A stretch of 8,046 bases of DNA from Anaeromyxobacter_A sp035636195 (GCA_035636195.1 DASPZP010000192.1:1-8046), one strand, 5' to 3'. Positions 1 to 5,760 are shown, counted from the first letter of the stretch. Notes: generated by a model from the sequence alone, not told the origin. A program made the numbers and translations.

Positions 1-347
1 GCGTGGGCGAGATCGCGGGCGTAAGGGAACTCGCCACCGGCCAGCGCCGCCGAGCCGGAGAGGTAGAGCAGCGCGAGGTCCTCCGGCGGCAGCTTCAAAT
101 CGGGGAGGTAGAAGTCGTCCTTGTCGATGAGGTAGCCCGACGGCAGGTCCTCGTCGCCTTGCAGCCAGCGCACCGGAATCCCGAGCTCGAGCAGCTCGGC
201 CTTGTCGCGCTCGAACTTGCGGATCGCGGCCTCCTCCGAGCCGCCGTAATCGTCCGGGAATTGCTCCTGGATCTCGCGCCACGCGACCGGCTCGGCCGCG
301 CGCAGGAGGAACGCAGCCAGATCGAGGAGACGCTCCGCCTTCTGCAT
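1..347 (-). CDS. WYL-type (YafY/PafC-like) transcriptional regulator, N-terminal part
   Basis: This frame is open from an ATG at 345-347 to the window edge, giving about 115 codons; the C-terminal part lies outside. The protein starts MQKAERLLDLAAFLL and continues with a winged-helix-like segment at about residues 5-60, including EEAAIRKFERDKAELLELG. The pattern of a short hydrophobic helix, then helices with IRKFERDK, then ELGIPV followed by a strand resembles the DNA-binding part of WYL proteins such as PafB/PafC and YafY. In that family a downstream WYL domain senses a ligand or nucleic acid; it cannot be seen here. The segment PEDLALLYLSGSAALAG near the edge fits the helical linker before WYL. 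AAGGTG 9 nt before the ATG could be its ribosome site. It is divergent from the DUF1054-like gene, with 87 bp between. Family recognition is from remembered patterns; the target is unknown. Confidence 0.72.
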   Translation of the reverse strand, partial: MQKAERLLDLAAFLLRAAEPVAWREIQEQFPDDYGGSEEAAIRKFERDKAELLELGIPVRWLQGDEDLPSGYLIDKDDFYLPDLKLPPEDLALLYLSGSAALAGGEFPYARDLAH

Positions 348-356
348 GGGGGCCGC

Positions 357-386
357 ACCTTAACAGGCACGCGCAGGCTCCTCCAA
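357..386 (-). promoter_or_regulatory. Possible promoter of the WYL regulator gene
   Basis: On the minus strand TTGGAG (386-381) and TAAGGT (362-357) are 18 bp apart, and TAAGGT ends 9 nt before the ATG. The -35 match is only 3 of 6. The same TAAGGT contains AAGGTG, which could instead be the Shine-Dalgarno sequence, so promoter and ribosome-site readings compete. The rest of the 348-434 divergent gap shows only a TAGGAT (398-403, +) that could serve the rightward gene; no convincing -35 accompanies it. Confidence 0.25.
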
Positions 387-434
387 GACGGTCGTGGTAG
401 GATGCTCGTTCACGCACCCTCGGTGGGAGTCGGC

Positions 435-1061
435 ATGGCCGGGTTCGGCATCGGACCTGAGCAGTTCGCCCCCTTCGGCATCGCCGACCGTCACGCCTGC
501 GCCCGCGCCCTGGAAACCGAGCTGCAGCCGGCCCTGCTCCGCGTCGGGGGCGAGCTGGCGCCGGGGCTGTCCCGCGTGGTGGGTGGGGCGCTCGCCGCCG
601 AGCCGGGCAGGATCTCCCGACGGCGCGACGCGCCGCCGGGCGAGGTGGTGGTCGCCTTCGCGCCCGGGCCACCCGCGCCAAGGGGCGGGCCGCACCTCGA
701 GCTGGCGGTGAATCGCAGTCACCTGCATGCCCGGGTCGAAGCGCGCGCGAGCGCAGATCGCGATGGGGCCATGCGGCGCGCGCTGGAGCGCGAGGCGGTG
801 AACCTGGCGCGGAAGGGGAAGCCCTTTCGCAAGCTGCGCAGTTACGAGGGCTGGGACTTCGAGCACCTGCCGGAGGTCGCCCCGGCGCACACGCCGGACT
901 TCTGGCGCGAGCTCGCCGCCGGGCTCGGCGCCGGGCGGGGCGGACTCTCGGTCGGTATCGCCTGGACGGCCGAGGAGGCGCGCAGCCTGGCAGTGGGCGA
1001 CGTGCTGGGGACGTTCCGGGACCTGGCGACGCTGTACAAGCTGCTCGCGAACGCGGGCTGA
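435..1061 (+). CDS. DUF1054 / YktB-like protein
   Basis: The protein has 208 residues and starts MAGFGIGPEQFAPFGI. The ATG at 435 was chosen because GGGAG (425-429) sits five bases ahead and because homology begins with this segment; an in-frame ATG at 402 lacks support. From memory, Bacillus YktB (DUF1054, UPF0637) has the same order of segments: G-F-x5-F-x-x-F near the start, a helix ending LQP...GELAP (here residues 31-45), an R-R-x-x-x-PP...VVAF segment, a strand with a conserved SHL (residue about 95), a late GI segment, and a C-terminal TFRDLATLYKLL helix matching TF-x-x-L-x-x-LYKL. Length also fits, YktB being about 210 residues. The fold in that family is TBP-like, but no biochemical function is established to my knowledge. 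It has no signal peptide or membrane segment, so it is probably cytosolic. It ends against the palindromic repeat. The assignment is distant and by eye. Confidence 0.62.
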   Translation: MAGFGIGPEQFAPFGIADRHACARALETELQPALLRVGGELAPGLSRVVGGALAAEPGRISRRRDAPPGEVVVAFAPGPPAPRGGPHLELAVNRSHLHARVEARASADRDGAMRRALEREAVNLARKGKPFRKLRSYEGWDFEHLPEVAPAHTPDFWRELAAGLGAGRGGLSVGIAWTAEEARSLAVGDVLGTFRDLATLYKLLANAG

Positions 1062-1072
1062 CCCGCGCTCCC

Positions 1073-1210
1073 CTTCGACTCCGGGCTGGCGCCCTACGCT
1101 CAGGGCGAGCGGACTCAGGAACCGTTCGCGCTGGCGCCCTACGCTCAGGGCGAGCGGACTCAGGAACCGTTCGCGCTGAGCGTAGCGCCGCTCGCGGCGC
1201 GGAGTCGAAG
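1073..1210. repeat. Composite palindromic repeat with 45-bp tandem duplication
   Basis: The gap between the convergent stops at 1061 and 1213 is almost entirely this element. Outer arms CTTCGACTCCG (1073-1083) and CGGAGTCGAAG (1200-1210) are exact reverse complements. Inside, a 45-bp unit occurs twice with no mismatch (1086-1130 and 1131-1175). CTACGCTCAG in each unit (1094-1103, 1139-1148) pairs exactly with a single CTGAGCGTAG at 1176-1185, and CGAGCGG pairs with CCGTTCG except for one G-T within each unit. The result is a long branched hairpin with a duplicated left inner arm. Similar CTTCGAC...CTCAGGGCGAGCGG palindromes recur in intergenic DNA of several high-GC bacteria, as far as I recall, so this is probably a dispersed REP-like element. 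Placed between convergent genes, it may also act as a bidirectional transcription barrier, although no T-tract is present. Confidence 0.85.
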
Positions 1211-1212
1211 CG

Positions 1213-2055
1213 CTACGCTGCCGGCTTCTCGCCGCCCTCGCCGGGGGTCGCGCCGGGCGCCTCCGCCAGGCGCCGATCCTCCTGGGCCGCCTGCCGGACG
1301 GCGTCGAGGAGCTCGTCATGGTCCTTGCGGAGCGCGTCGTACCGGCGGCGCAGCTCGGCGTGGCGATCGTTCGCGAGCTCCAGCTCCCCCTTCTGCACCA
1401 TGTAGACGCGCTTCTCGGTCTCCAGCCGGCCGCGCGCCCCCTTGAGGTCGCGCTCCACGTCGGCCAGCCGCTTCCTCACCTCGGTGAGCTTCGCCTCGGC
1501 CTTGTCGGCCCGCTCCTTCTCCGCCGCGAGCTGGGCGGCGCCGGCGGCATCGTCGGCGGCTGGCGCCGCGATCGCGGGCGCGGGCGCGGGGACGGGGGCG
1601 GGCGGCACTGCCTTGCGCTCGGCGCTCGCAGCGGCGGCGAGGCGCAGCCGCTCCAGCTCCTTCGCCTGCTTCTCCTGCGCGAGCTCCAGGGCGTGAGCGC
1701 GCTCCACGTGGTGCGCCGCCTCGGCCCGCGCCTCGGCGACGCGGGTCGTGAGCTTGTCGATCTCCGTTCGGAGCGCGGCGGCGCCGCCGGCCTTCTTGGC
1801 GGCCTCGGCCTGCTCGAACGCCTTCTTCTTCGTGACGCTCAGCTCGGCGCGGAGGCTCGTCGCCTCCTCGCGCCGCTCCTTCGCCTCGCCGCGCAAGCCG
1901 CTCACGTCCTTCGAGACCTTCTCCAGCTCCGCGCGGAGCTTCTCCGACTGGGCGGCGCGCTCCGCCGCCTGGCCTCGGGCGGTGCGGCCCTGGAGGAACA
2001 GGGCGACCGCGGCCAGCACGGCGACGAGGGCGACGAAGAAAGCGAGGCCAATCAT
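1213..2055 (-). CDS. Membrane-anchored coiled-coil protein, function unknown
   Basis: The protein has 280 residues. Residues 3-21 (GLAFFVALVAVLAAVALF) form one N-terminal membrane segment, best read as a signal anchor; basic residues follow it at R24 and R27. Residues about 30-148 are a long charged, Ala/Leu/Glu-rich coiled coil. Residues 150-175 are a Pro-Ala linker (VPPAPVPAPAPAIAAPA), and a second coiled coil runs from about 178 to 262. A short Gly/Pro-rich tail ends the protein. No enzymatic motif is visible. The ATG at 2055 has GGAG six bases upstream. The gene stands alone, with a palindromic repeat ending three bases after its stop and a MerR-like promoter ahead. I do not recognise the family. 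Resemblance to Smc, TolA or EzrA-type helices would be low-complexity similarity, so no function is given. Cell-envelope scaffolding is a guess from topology only. Confidence 0.8.
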   Translation of the reverse strand: MIGLAFFVALVAVLAAVALFLQGRTARGQAAERAAQSEKLRAELEKVSKDVSGLRGEAKERREEATSLRAELSVTKKKAFEQAEAAKKAGGAAALRTEIDKLTTRVAEARAEAAHHVERAHALELAQEKQAKELERLRLAAAASAERKAVPPAPVPAPAPAIAAPAADDAAGAAQLAAEKERADKAEAKLTEVRKRLADVERDLKGARGRLETEKRVYMVQKGELELANDRHAELRRRYDALRKDHDELLDAVRQAAQEDRRLAEAPGATPGEGGEKPAA

Positions 2056-2092
2056 GGCGAACTCCGGGGGGCGGACGTCGTGGGAACCTGAG

Positions 2093-2123
2093 AGGTTACC
2101 ACCGGTTGAGCCGGTGGGGTCAA
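2093..2123 (-). promoter_or_regulatory. Promoter with perfect inverted repeat filling a 19-bp spacer
   Basis: Read on the minus strand, TTGACC (2123-2118, 5 of 6 to the sigma-70 -35) and TAACCT (2098-2093, keeping the key T, A and last T of a -10) are separated by exactly 19 bp. Those 19 bp are CCACCGG, loop CTCAA, CCGGTGG: a perfect 7-bp inverted repeat. A long spacer carrying the operator palindrome is the hallmark of promoters activated by MerR-family regulators, which untwist the DNA. The predicted start at about 2086 gives a leader of about 30 nt to the coiled-coil gene. No MerR-like gene is in the window. The -10 is weak without an activator, which fits, but a chance palindrome remains possible. 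Confidence 0.5.
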
Positions 2124-2133
2124 TCGCCTCGTA

Positions 2134-2211
2134 CCGAGCGGGCCGGCCCGCTCGGGCCGAGCGTGGGCACGCCCGGCCCTTCGCCAGCCATCCCTCGGCC
2201 CGGACGGGCCG
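2134..2211. repeat. Cluster of GC-rich palindromes in a divergent intergenic region
   Basis: 2134-2155 is a perfect 22-bp palindrome with half-site CCGAGCGGGCC. It overlaps CTCGG-G-CCGAG (2151-2161). Further on, CGGCCCG and CGGGCCG (2196-2202, 2205-2211) form a 7-bp stem with a two-base loop. CGGGCCGAG (2153-2161) is also the exact reverse complement of CTCGGCCCG (2194-2202), so alternative longer foldings exist. The cluster lies between the coiled-coil gene's promoter and that of the kinase. It could be a REP-like element, regulator sites, or the structured remains of an insertion. GC-rich DNA makes short palindromes common, but a 22-bp perfect one is less easily dismissed. Confidence 0.6.
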
Positions 2212-2243
2212 GGATCGAGTGCGGCGCGCGGTGGGTTCCCTGC

Positions 2244-2269
2244 TACGATCCGCCTCCCCGCCCTAGGGA
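2244..2269 (+). promoter_or_regulatory. Probable -10 and ribosome site of the kinase-peptidase operon
   Basis: TACGAT (2244-2249) is a plausible -10 box. No good -35 is seen 16-18 bp upstream. AGGGA (2265-2269) is the only Shine-Dalgarno-like sequence before the ATG at 2283, but its 13-nt spacing is longer than usual. Together they define a short leader and support 2283 as the start. Confidence 0.35.
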
Positions 2270-2282
2270 CGTCCACCCACCG

Positions 2283-3836
2283 ATGCGCAGCCTCGCCGCC
2301 AGGATCTTCTTCACCTTCGCCGTCGCCCTGGTGTCCTTCGGGCTGGTGGCGCTCTTCGCGGTCGGCCGCATGCGCGCGCTCGGGGCCGATCTGATCCTCC
2401 TCAGCGAGGGCTACCTTCCGCTCACCCGCATCGCCGCCCAGGTGGAGGTCAAGGACTGGGTCACCGCCCGGGCCCTCGAGGTGAACGCGATGGACCCGGC
2501 CGCCCGCCGGGCCTTCCTCCCCATCGCGCGCGCGCACTTCCCGGCGGTGGTGAAGGAGCGGCTCTCGGAGGCCAGGTCCGTCCTGGCGCGGGCGCGCGAG
2601 GTGGCCTCCGGCGCCGACGAGCGCTTCCTCGCCGAGGTGGCGGCGCGGGTGGCCGCGCTCGACGCCCGCTGGAGCGCCTACGACCAGGCGGCGAGCGCCC
2701 TCTTCGACGCGCTGGAGCGCTCGCAGGCAGGCACCGACGATCCGGCGCTGGCGGAGCGGGCGGACGCTGTGCGGCGGCTCGAGAAGGGCCTCTCGCTCGA
2801 TGTGAAGCTCTTGCAGGCTGCGCTCGACGGTCAGGTGGCGGACCGCGTCCACGCCGCCGAGCGCGCCGAGCGTCGCAGCGCGGTGCTGGTCGTCCTGTAC
2901 TCCCTCCTCGCCGCCGCCGTCGGCCTGGGTGCCATGCTCATCGGCCAGCGGCTGCTCGCGCCCATCCGCACCCTCACCGATGGCGTGAAGGCGATCGCGC
3001 GCGGCGAGCTCTCGCGCGAGGTGGAGGTGCGGAGCGGCGACGAGCTCGGCCTCCTCGCGCGCGAGTTCAACGCCATGGCGGCGTCGCTGGAGCGGCAGCG
3101 CTCGGAGCTCTCCCGCGCCGAGCGCCTGGCGGCCGTGGGGCGCATCTCGGCCCAGATCACGCACGAGATCAGGAACCCGCTCAACGCCATCGGCCTGAAC
3201 GCCGAGCTGCTGGACGAGGAGCTCGCCGGTGCGGGCGCGTCGTCCGAGGCGCGCGCGCTGGTGACCGCCATCGGACGCGAGGTGGACCGGCTCGGCGGCG
3301 TCACCGAGGAGTACCTGCGCTTCGCCCGGCTGCCGAAGTCCGTCTTCGCGCTGGAGGACGTGAACGAGGTGCTCGCCGGCCTGTGCGAGTTCGTGCGGCC
3401 GGAGCTCGAGGCCGCGCGCATCACGCTGCGGCTCGTCACCGCCCCCCACCTGCCGCCGGTGCGGGCGGACGAAGGCCAGCTCCGCGCCGCGTTCCTGAAC
3501 CTCGTCCGCAACAGCCGCGAGGCGATGCCGCAGGGCGGCGCGCTCTCCGTGACGACCCGGCTCGGGCCGGAGGGCGAGGTGGAGGCGGAGGTGCGGGACA
3601 CCGGAGCGGGGATCGCGCCGGAGGCCCTGCCGCGCATCTTCGACGCCTTCTACTCGACCAAGGAGAAGGGCACCGGGCTCGGGCTCGCCTTCGCCCAGCA
3701 GGTGGTACAGGAGCACGGCGGGACGATCCGCTGCGACAGCGTGCCGGGAGCGGGGACCACCTTCACGGTCCGCCTGCCGGCGACGCACGACGAATGGGCA
3801 GCGCCCGCAGTGGAATGGGAGGCGGTGAGAGCATGA
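2283..3836 (+). CDS. Membrane sensor histidine kinase (4-helix sensor, HAMP, HisKA, HATPase)
   Basis: The protein has 517 residues. The start at MRSLAARIFF was chosen because it opens the first membrane helix (about 7-28); the frame is open upstream but reads as Pro/Gly-rich non-protein. Residues about 29-197 are an all-helical periplasmic sensor, with EGYLPLTRIAAQ typical of four-helix-bundle sensors. The second membrane helix is about 199-222. HAMP follows (about 223-272, with ELGLLAREFNAMA). In HisKA the phosphoacceptor is H294 in THEIRNPLNA. The ATPase domain has N-box NLVRNSREAM (N406, N410), G1 DTGAGI (D439), F-box IFDAFYSTK and G2 GTGLGL, all intact. It should autophosphorylate and pass phosphate to a response regulator, and resembles NtrB/AtoS/ZraS-type kinases that pair with sigma-54 activators. 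No regulator is in the window. Its stop overlaps the next start (ATGA). The signal is unknown. Confidence 0.93.
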   Translation: MRSLAARIFFTFAVALVSFGLVALFAVGRMRALGADLILLSEGYLPLTRIAAQVEVKDWVTARALEVNAMDPAARRAFLPIARAHFPAVVKERLSEARSVLARAREVASGADERFLAEVAARVAALDARWSAYDQAASALFDALERSQAGTDDPALAERADAVRRLEKGLSLDVKLLQAALDGQVADRVHAAERAERRSAVLVVLYSLLAAAVGLGAMLIGQRLLAPIRTLTDGVKAIARGELSREVEVRSGDELGLLAREFNAMAASLERQRSELSRAERLAAVGRISAQITHEIRNPLNAIGLNAELLDEELAGAGASSEARALVTAIGREVDRLGGVTEEYLRFARLPKSVFALEDVNEVLAGLCEFVRPELEAARITLRLVTAPHLPPVRADEGQLRAAFLNLVRNSREAMPQGGALSVTTRLGPEGEVEAEVRDTGAGIAPEALPRIFDAFYSTKEKGTGLGLAFAQQVVQEHGGTIRCDSVPGAGTTFTVRLPATHDEWAAPAVEWEAVRA

Positions 3837-5197
3837 GGCGGCGCAGGACGAGGACGACGAGCCCGCTCACCCGTAGCCCGGGCCGCGGCCGGGCGGCCGC
3901 CCGGGTCGACCCCCGCTTCTGCGAGGCGCGGCGGCGCGTCCTGCCGAACGGCCTGCGCGTGCTGACGGTCCCCGCGCCGGGGCTCCACTCCGCCATGATC
4001 GCGCTTTACGTGCGGGCTGGCTCCCGCCACGAGCGGCCGGAGACGAACGGCGTCTCGCACTTCCTCGAGCACCTGTTCTTCCGCGGCTCGCACGATTGGC
4101 CGGACACGGTCGCGATGAACGCGGCGGTGGAGAGCGCGGGTGGGAACCTGAACGGCATCACCGCCCGGGACCACGGCTGCTACTACACCCCCATCCACGC
4201 CGACGAGCTCCCGACCGGCCTCGCCATCCTGGGCGACATGCTCCGGCGGCCGCTCCTGCGCGAGATGGACGTCGAGCGCGAGATCATCCTGGAGGAGATC
4301 CTGGACGAGGTGGACGGGGACGGGAAGGACATCGACGCCGACAACCTCTCCAAGCGGCTCGCCTTCGGCAGCCACCCGCTCGGCTTCAAGATCGCGGGCA
4401 CGCCGCAGATCATCCGGCGGCTCGACGAGGAGCAGGTGCGGGCGCACCACGCCCGCTTCTACTGCGGCACCAACCTGGTCCTGTGCGTCGCCGGCCCGGT
4501 GCGCGAGGCCGAGGTGGTGGAGCTGGCCGAGGAGCACCTCGGGGCGCTGCCACGCGGGCGCGTCTCGCGCGACGTCGCGCCCCCGCCCTGGCCCGACGGG
4601 CCGAGCCTGGAGCACGTGCAGCACGAGGACGCGCAGTCGGAGCTGTGCCTCAACTTCCCCTGCCCGCCCGAGCACCACCCGGACTACCCGGTTCACCTCG
4701 TCATCCGCCGGATCCTCGATGACGGCCTCTCCTCGCGCCTGCCGTTCGAGGTGGTGGAGCGGCGCGGGCTCGCCTACTCGCTGCACGCCGGCATCGACGC
4801 GTTCGCCGACGCCGGCATGTTCGCGGTGGATGGCGCCTGCGCGCCCAAGAAGCTGCCGCGCGTGGTGGACGAGATCCTGCGTGTGCTGGCCGAGCTGACG
4901 GTCCGCCCGGTGGCCGAGGAGGAGCTCCTCCGCGTGCAGCGCCGCCACCGCATGACGCTCGCCTTCTCGCTCGACAGCGCCGCCGAGCTGGCCGGCTGGT
5001 ACGGCTCGGGCGAGGTCCTGCACGCCCCGGAGGGCTTCGAGGAGCGCTGCCTGCGCGTCGAGCGCGTCACCGCGGAGGACGTGCTGCGCGTGGCGCGCGC
5101 CACCTTCACCCGCAAGAACCTGGTGGCGGTCTTCGTCGGGCCCAGCACCGTCCGGGCTCGCCGCGAGCTGGAGCGGGTCGCGCGTACGGCGCTCTGA
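3833..5197 (+). CDS. M16B-family zinc metallopeptidase (insulinase/MPP-like)
   Basis: The protein has 454 residues, matching single-chain M16B peptidases of about 410-460 residues. The inverted zinc motif HFLEH is at 76-80 (ligands H76 and H80, catalytic E79). The third ligand is probably E155 in EREIILEEILDEVD. The first domain runs from about 36 to 230 (LPNGLRVLTV ... NLVLCVAG), and the second from about 255 to 440 includes RRGLAYSLHAG (310-320), the substrate-binding R/Y element seen in the C-terminal half of M16 proteins. All catalytic residues are intact, so it should be active, probably as a homodimer degrading short peptides. The first 30 residues are Arg-rich and lack a hydrophobic core, so no secretion signal is apparent. 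The ATG overlaps the kinase stop (ATGA), with GGGAGG (3817-3822) inside the kinase gene as ribosome site. This suggests coupling. Substrate unknown. Confidence 0.93.
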   Translation: MRRRRTRTTSPLTRSPGRGRAAARVDPRFCEARRRVLPNGLRVLTVPAPGLHSAMIALYVRAGSRHERPETNGVSHFLEHLFFRGSHDWPDTVAMNAAVESAGGNLNGITARDHGCYYTPIHADELPTGLAILGDMLRRPLLREMDVEREIILEEILDEVDGDGKDIDADNLSKRLAFGSHPLGFKIAGTPQIIRRLDEEQVRAHHARFYCGTNLVLCVAGPVREAEVVELAEEHLGALPRGRVSRDVAPPPWPDGPSLEHVQHEDAQSELCLNFPCPPEHHPDYPVHLVIRRILDDGLSSRLPFEVVERRGLAYSLHAGIDAFADAGMFAVDGACAPKKLPRVVDEILRVLAELTVRPVAEEELLRVQRRHRMTLAFSLDSAAELAGWYGSGEVLHAPEGFEERCLRVERVTAEDVLRVARATFTRKNLVAVFVGPSTVRARRELERVARTAL

Positions 5198-5217
5198 TTC
5201 CCAGCTCCGCCGCGACC

Positions 5218-5244
5218 CGGCCCCGATCACGGGACACCGTTTTT
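5218..5244 (+). terminator. Candidate intrinsic terminator after the peptidase gene
   Basis: CGG (5218-5220) and CCCG (5222-5225) pair with CGGG (5230-5233) and CCG (5237-5239) around an ATCA loop, with a small internal loop (C against ACA). TTTTT (5240-5244) follows directly. The stem is short and interrupted, so strength is uncertain, but a run of five T is rare in this GC-rich window and it sits 21 bases after the peptidase stop. Confidence 0.5.
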
Positions 5245-5245
5245 C

Positions 5246-5274
5246 CTCACACGTTCCGGGTCAGCCGCTACCAT
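5246..5274 (+). promoter_or_regulatory. Promoter of the hemerythrin gene, probably leaderless
   Basis: CTCACA (5246-5251, 4 of 6 to TTGACA) and TACCAT (5269-5274, 4 of 6 to TATAAT) are 17 bp apart. Only 8 nt separate the -10 from the ATG at 5283, so transcription should begin at or within two bases of the start codon. No Shine-Dalgarno sequence is present. The -35 begins two bases after the terminator T-tract. Confidence 0.5.
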
Positions 5275-5282
5275 ATGCGTCG

Positions 5283-5684
5283 ATGGCACTCACCTGGGAC
5301 ACGACGCTCGTCATGGGCGTCCCGGAGCTCGACAAGCAGCACCAGGAGCTCTTCCAGCGGCTCGATGCGCTGATGCATGCCGTCCGGCATGGCTCGTCAC
5401 GCGACGAGGTCGGGCGCACCCTCTCCTTCCTATGCGGCTATGTGCGGACGCACTTCGCCGAGGAGGAGCGGCTCATGCGCGAGACGGGGTACCCCGCCCT
5501 CCCCGACCACAAGGCGCAGCACGACCGCTTCTCGGGCGACCTGGCGGCGCTCGAGGCCGAGCACAAGCGCGACGGTCCGAGCCCGAGCCTGATCCTACGG
5601 GTGAACGCGCGCGTCTCGACCTGGCTGCGCGACCACATCTACCGGGTCGATCGCGCGCTCGCCGAGCACCTGCGCGCGCGCTGA
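5283..5684 (+). CDS. Bacteriohemerythrin
   Basis: The protein has 133 residues, the usual length for single-domain bacterial hemerythrins. It opens with the family hallmark W5-D, followed by GVPELDKQHQELF. All seven diiron ligands are visible: H20, H57 and E61 (HFAEE), H76 and H80 (HKAQH), and H118 and D123 (HIYRVD). It should bind O2 reversibly at a non-heme diiron centre. In bacteria such proteins serve in oxygen delivery, sensing or storage, and are frequent in microaerophilic and motile species. No signal peptide is seen, so it is cytosolic. The last residues (ALAEHLRAR) differ from the usual F-L ending of the last helix, whereas a relic behind the stop keeps that ending. The gene is probably transcribed alone from the promoter just ahead, and ATG 5283 follows a -10 box without a ribosome site. 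Confidence 0.95.
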   Translation: MALTWDTTLVMGVPELDKQHQELFQRLDALMHAVRHGSSRDEVGRTLSFLCGYVRTHFAEEERLMRETGYPALPDHKAQHDRFSGDLAALEAEHKRDGPSPSLILRVNARVSTWLRDHIYRVDRALAEHLRAR

Positions 5685-5688
5685 GCCG

Positions 5689-5760
5689 GGCGACTGGCTC
5701 ATCGAGCACATCGGCCGGACCGACCGGGCGCTCGGCGCCTTCCTCATCAAGGAGCACGCG
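5689..5760 (+). pseudogene. C-terminal relic of a second hemerythrin
   Basis: Starting four bases after the intact hemerythrin stop, but in the next reading frame, the DNA reads GDWLIEHIGRTDRALGAFL then IKEHA. It aligns without gaps to the intact gene's own last helix, TWLRDHIYRVDRALAEHL, keeping the iron ligands H and D of the H-x4-D motif. About 10 of 19 residues and about 37 of 57 bases agree by hand count. The GAFL ending is closer to typical hemerythrins than the intact gene's. There is no start codon or N-terminal two-thirds. This fits an older tandem paralogue reduced by deletion. The remainder to 5795 shows no feature. Confidence 0.72.

Noticed and set aside
3..434. N-terminal extension of the DUF1054-like frame
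   Set aside because: It is antisense to the WYL regulator, and family similarity begins at the ATG at 435, which has GGGAG upstream.
1086..1175. Direct repeats as a CRISPR array
   Set aside because: The two 45-bp units are immediately adjacent with no spacer and no cas genes; they belong to a palindromic intergenic element.
360..1319. 319-codon antisense frame across the DUF1054-like gene
   Set aside because: It includes a translated copy of the tandem intergenic repeat and otherwise reads as low-complexity Arg/Ala/Pro sequence.
2160..2190. Sigma-54 promoter around GGGCACG upstream of the kinase
   Set aside because: The -12 TTGC element is missing at the required distance, so only half of the consensus is present.
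2106..2282. 59-residue upstream extension of the kinase
   Set aside because: The segment is Pro/Gly/Arg-rich and encodes the palindromes. The first membrane helix begins right after the ATG at 2283, the normal start for this architecture.
2052..3788. 578-codon antisense frame across the histidine kinase gene
   Set aside because: The sense strand encodes a complete kinase with all motifs. The antisense product is His/Arg/Gly/Glu-rich with no recognisable domain; long antisense frames are expected in such GC-rich codon use.
3650..5230. 526-codon antisense frame across the peptidase gene
   Set aside because: It is a shadow of the M16 gene, with low-complexity composition and no ribosome site or family motifs.
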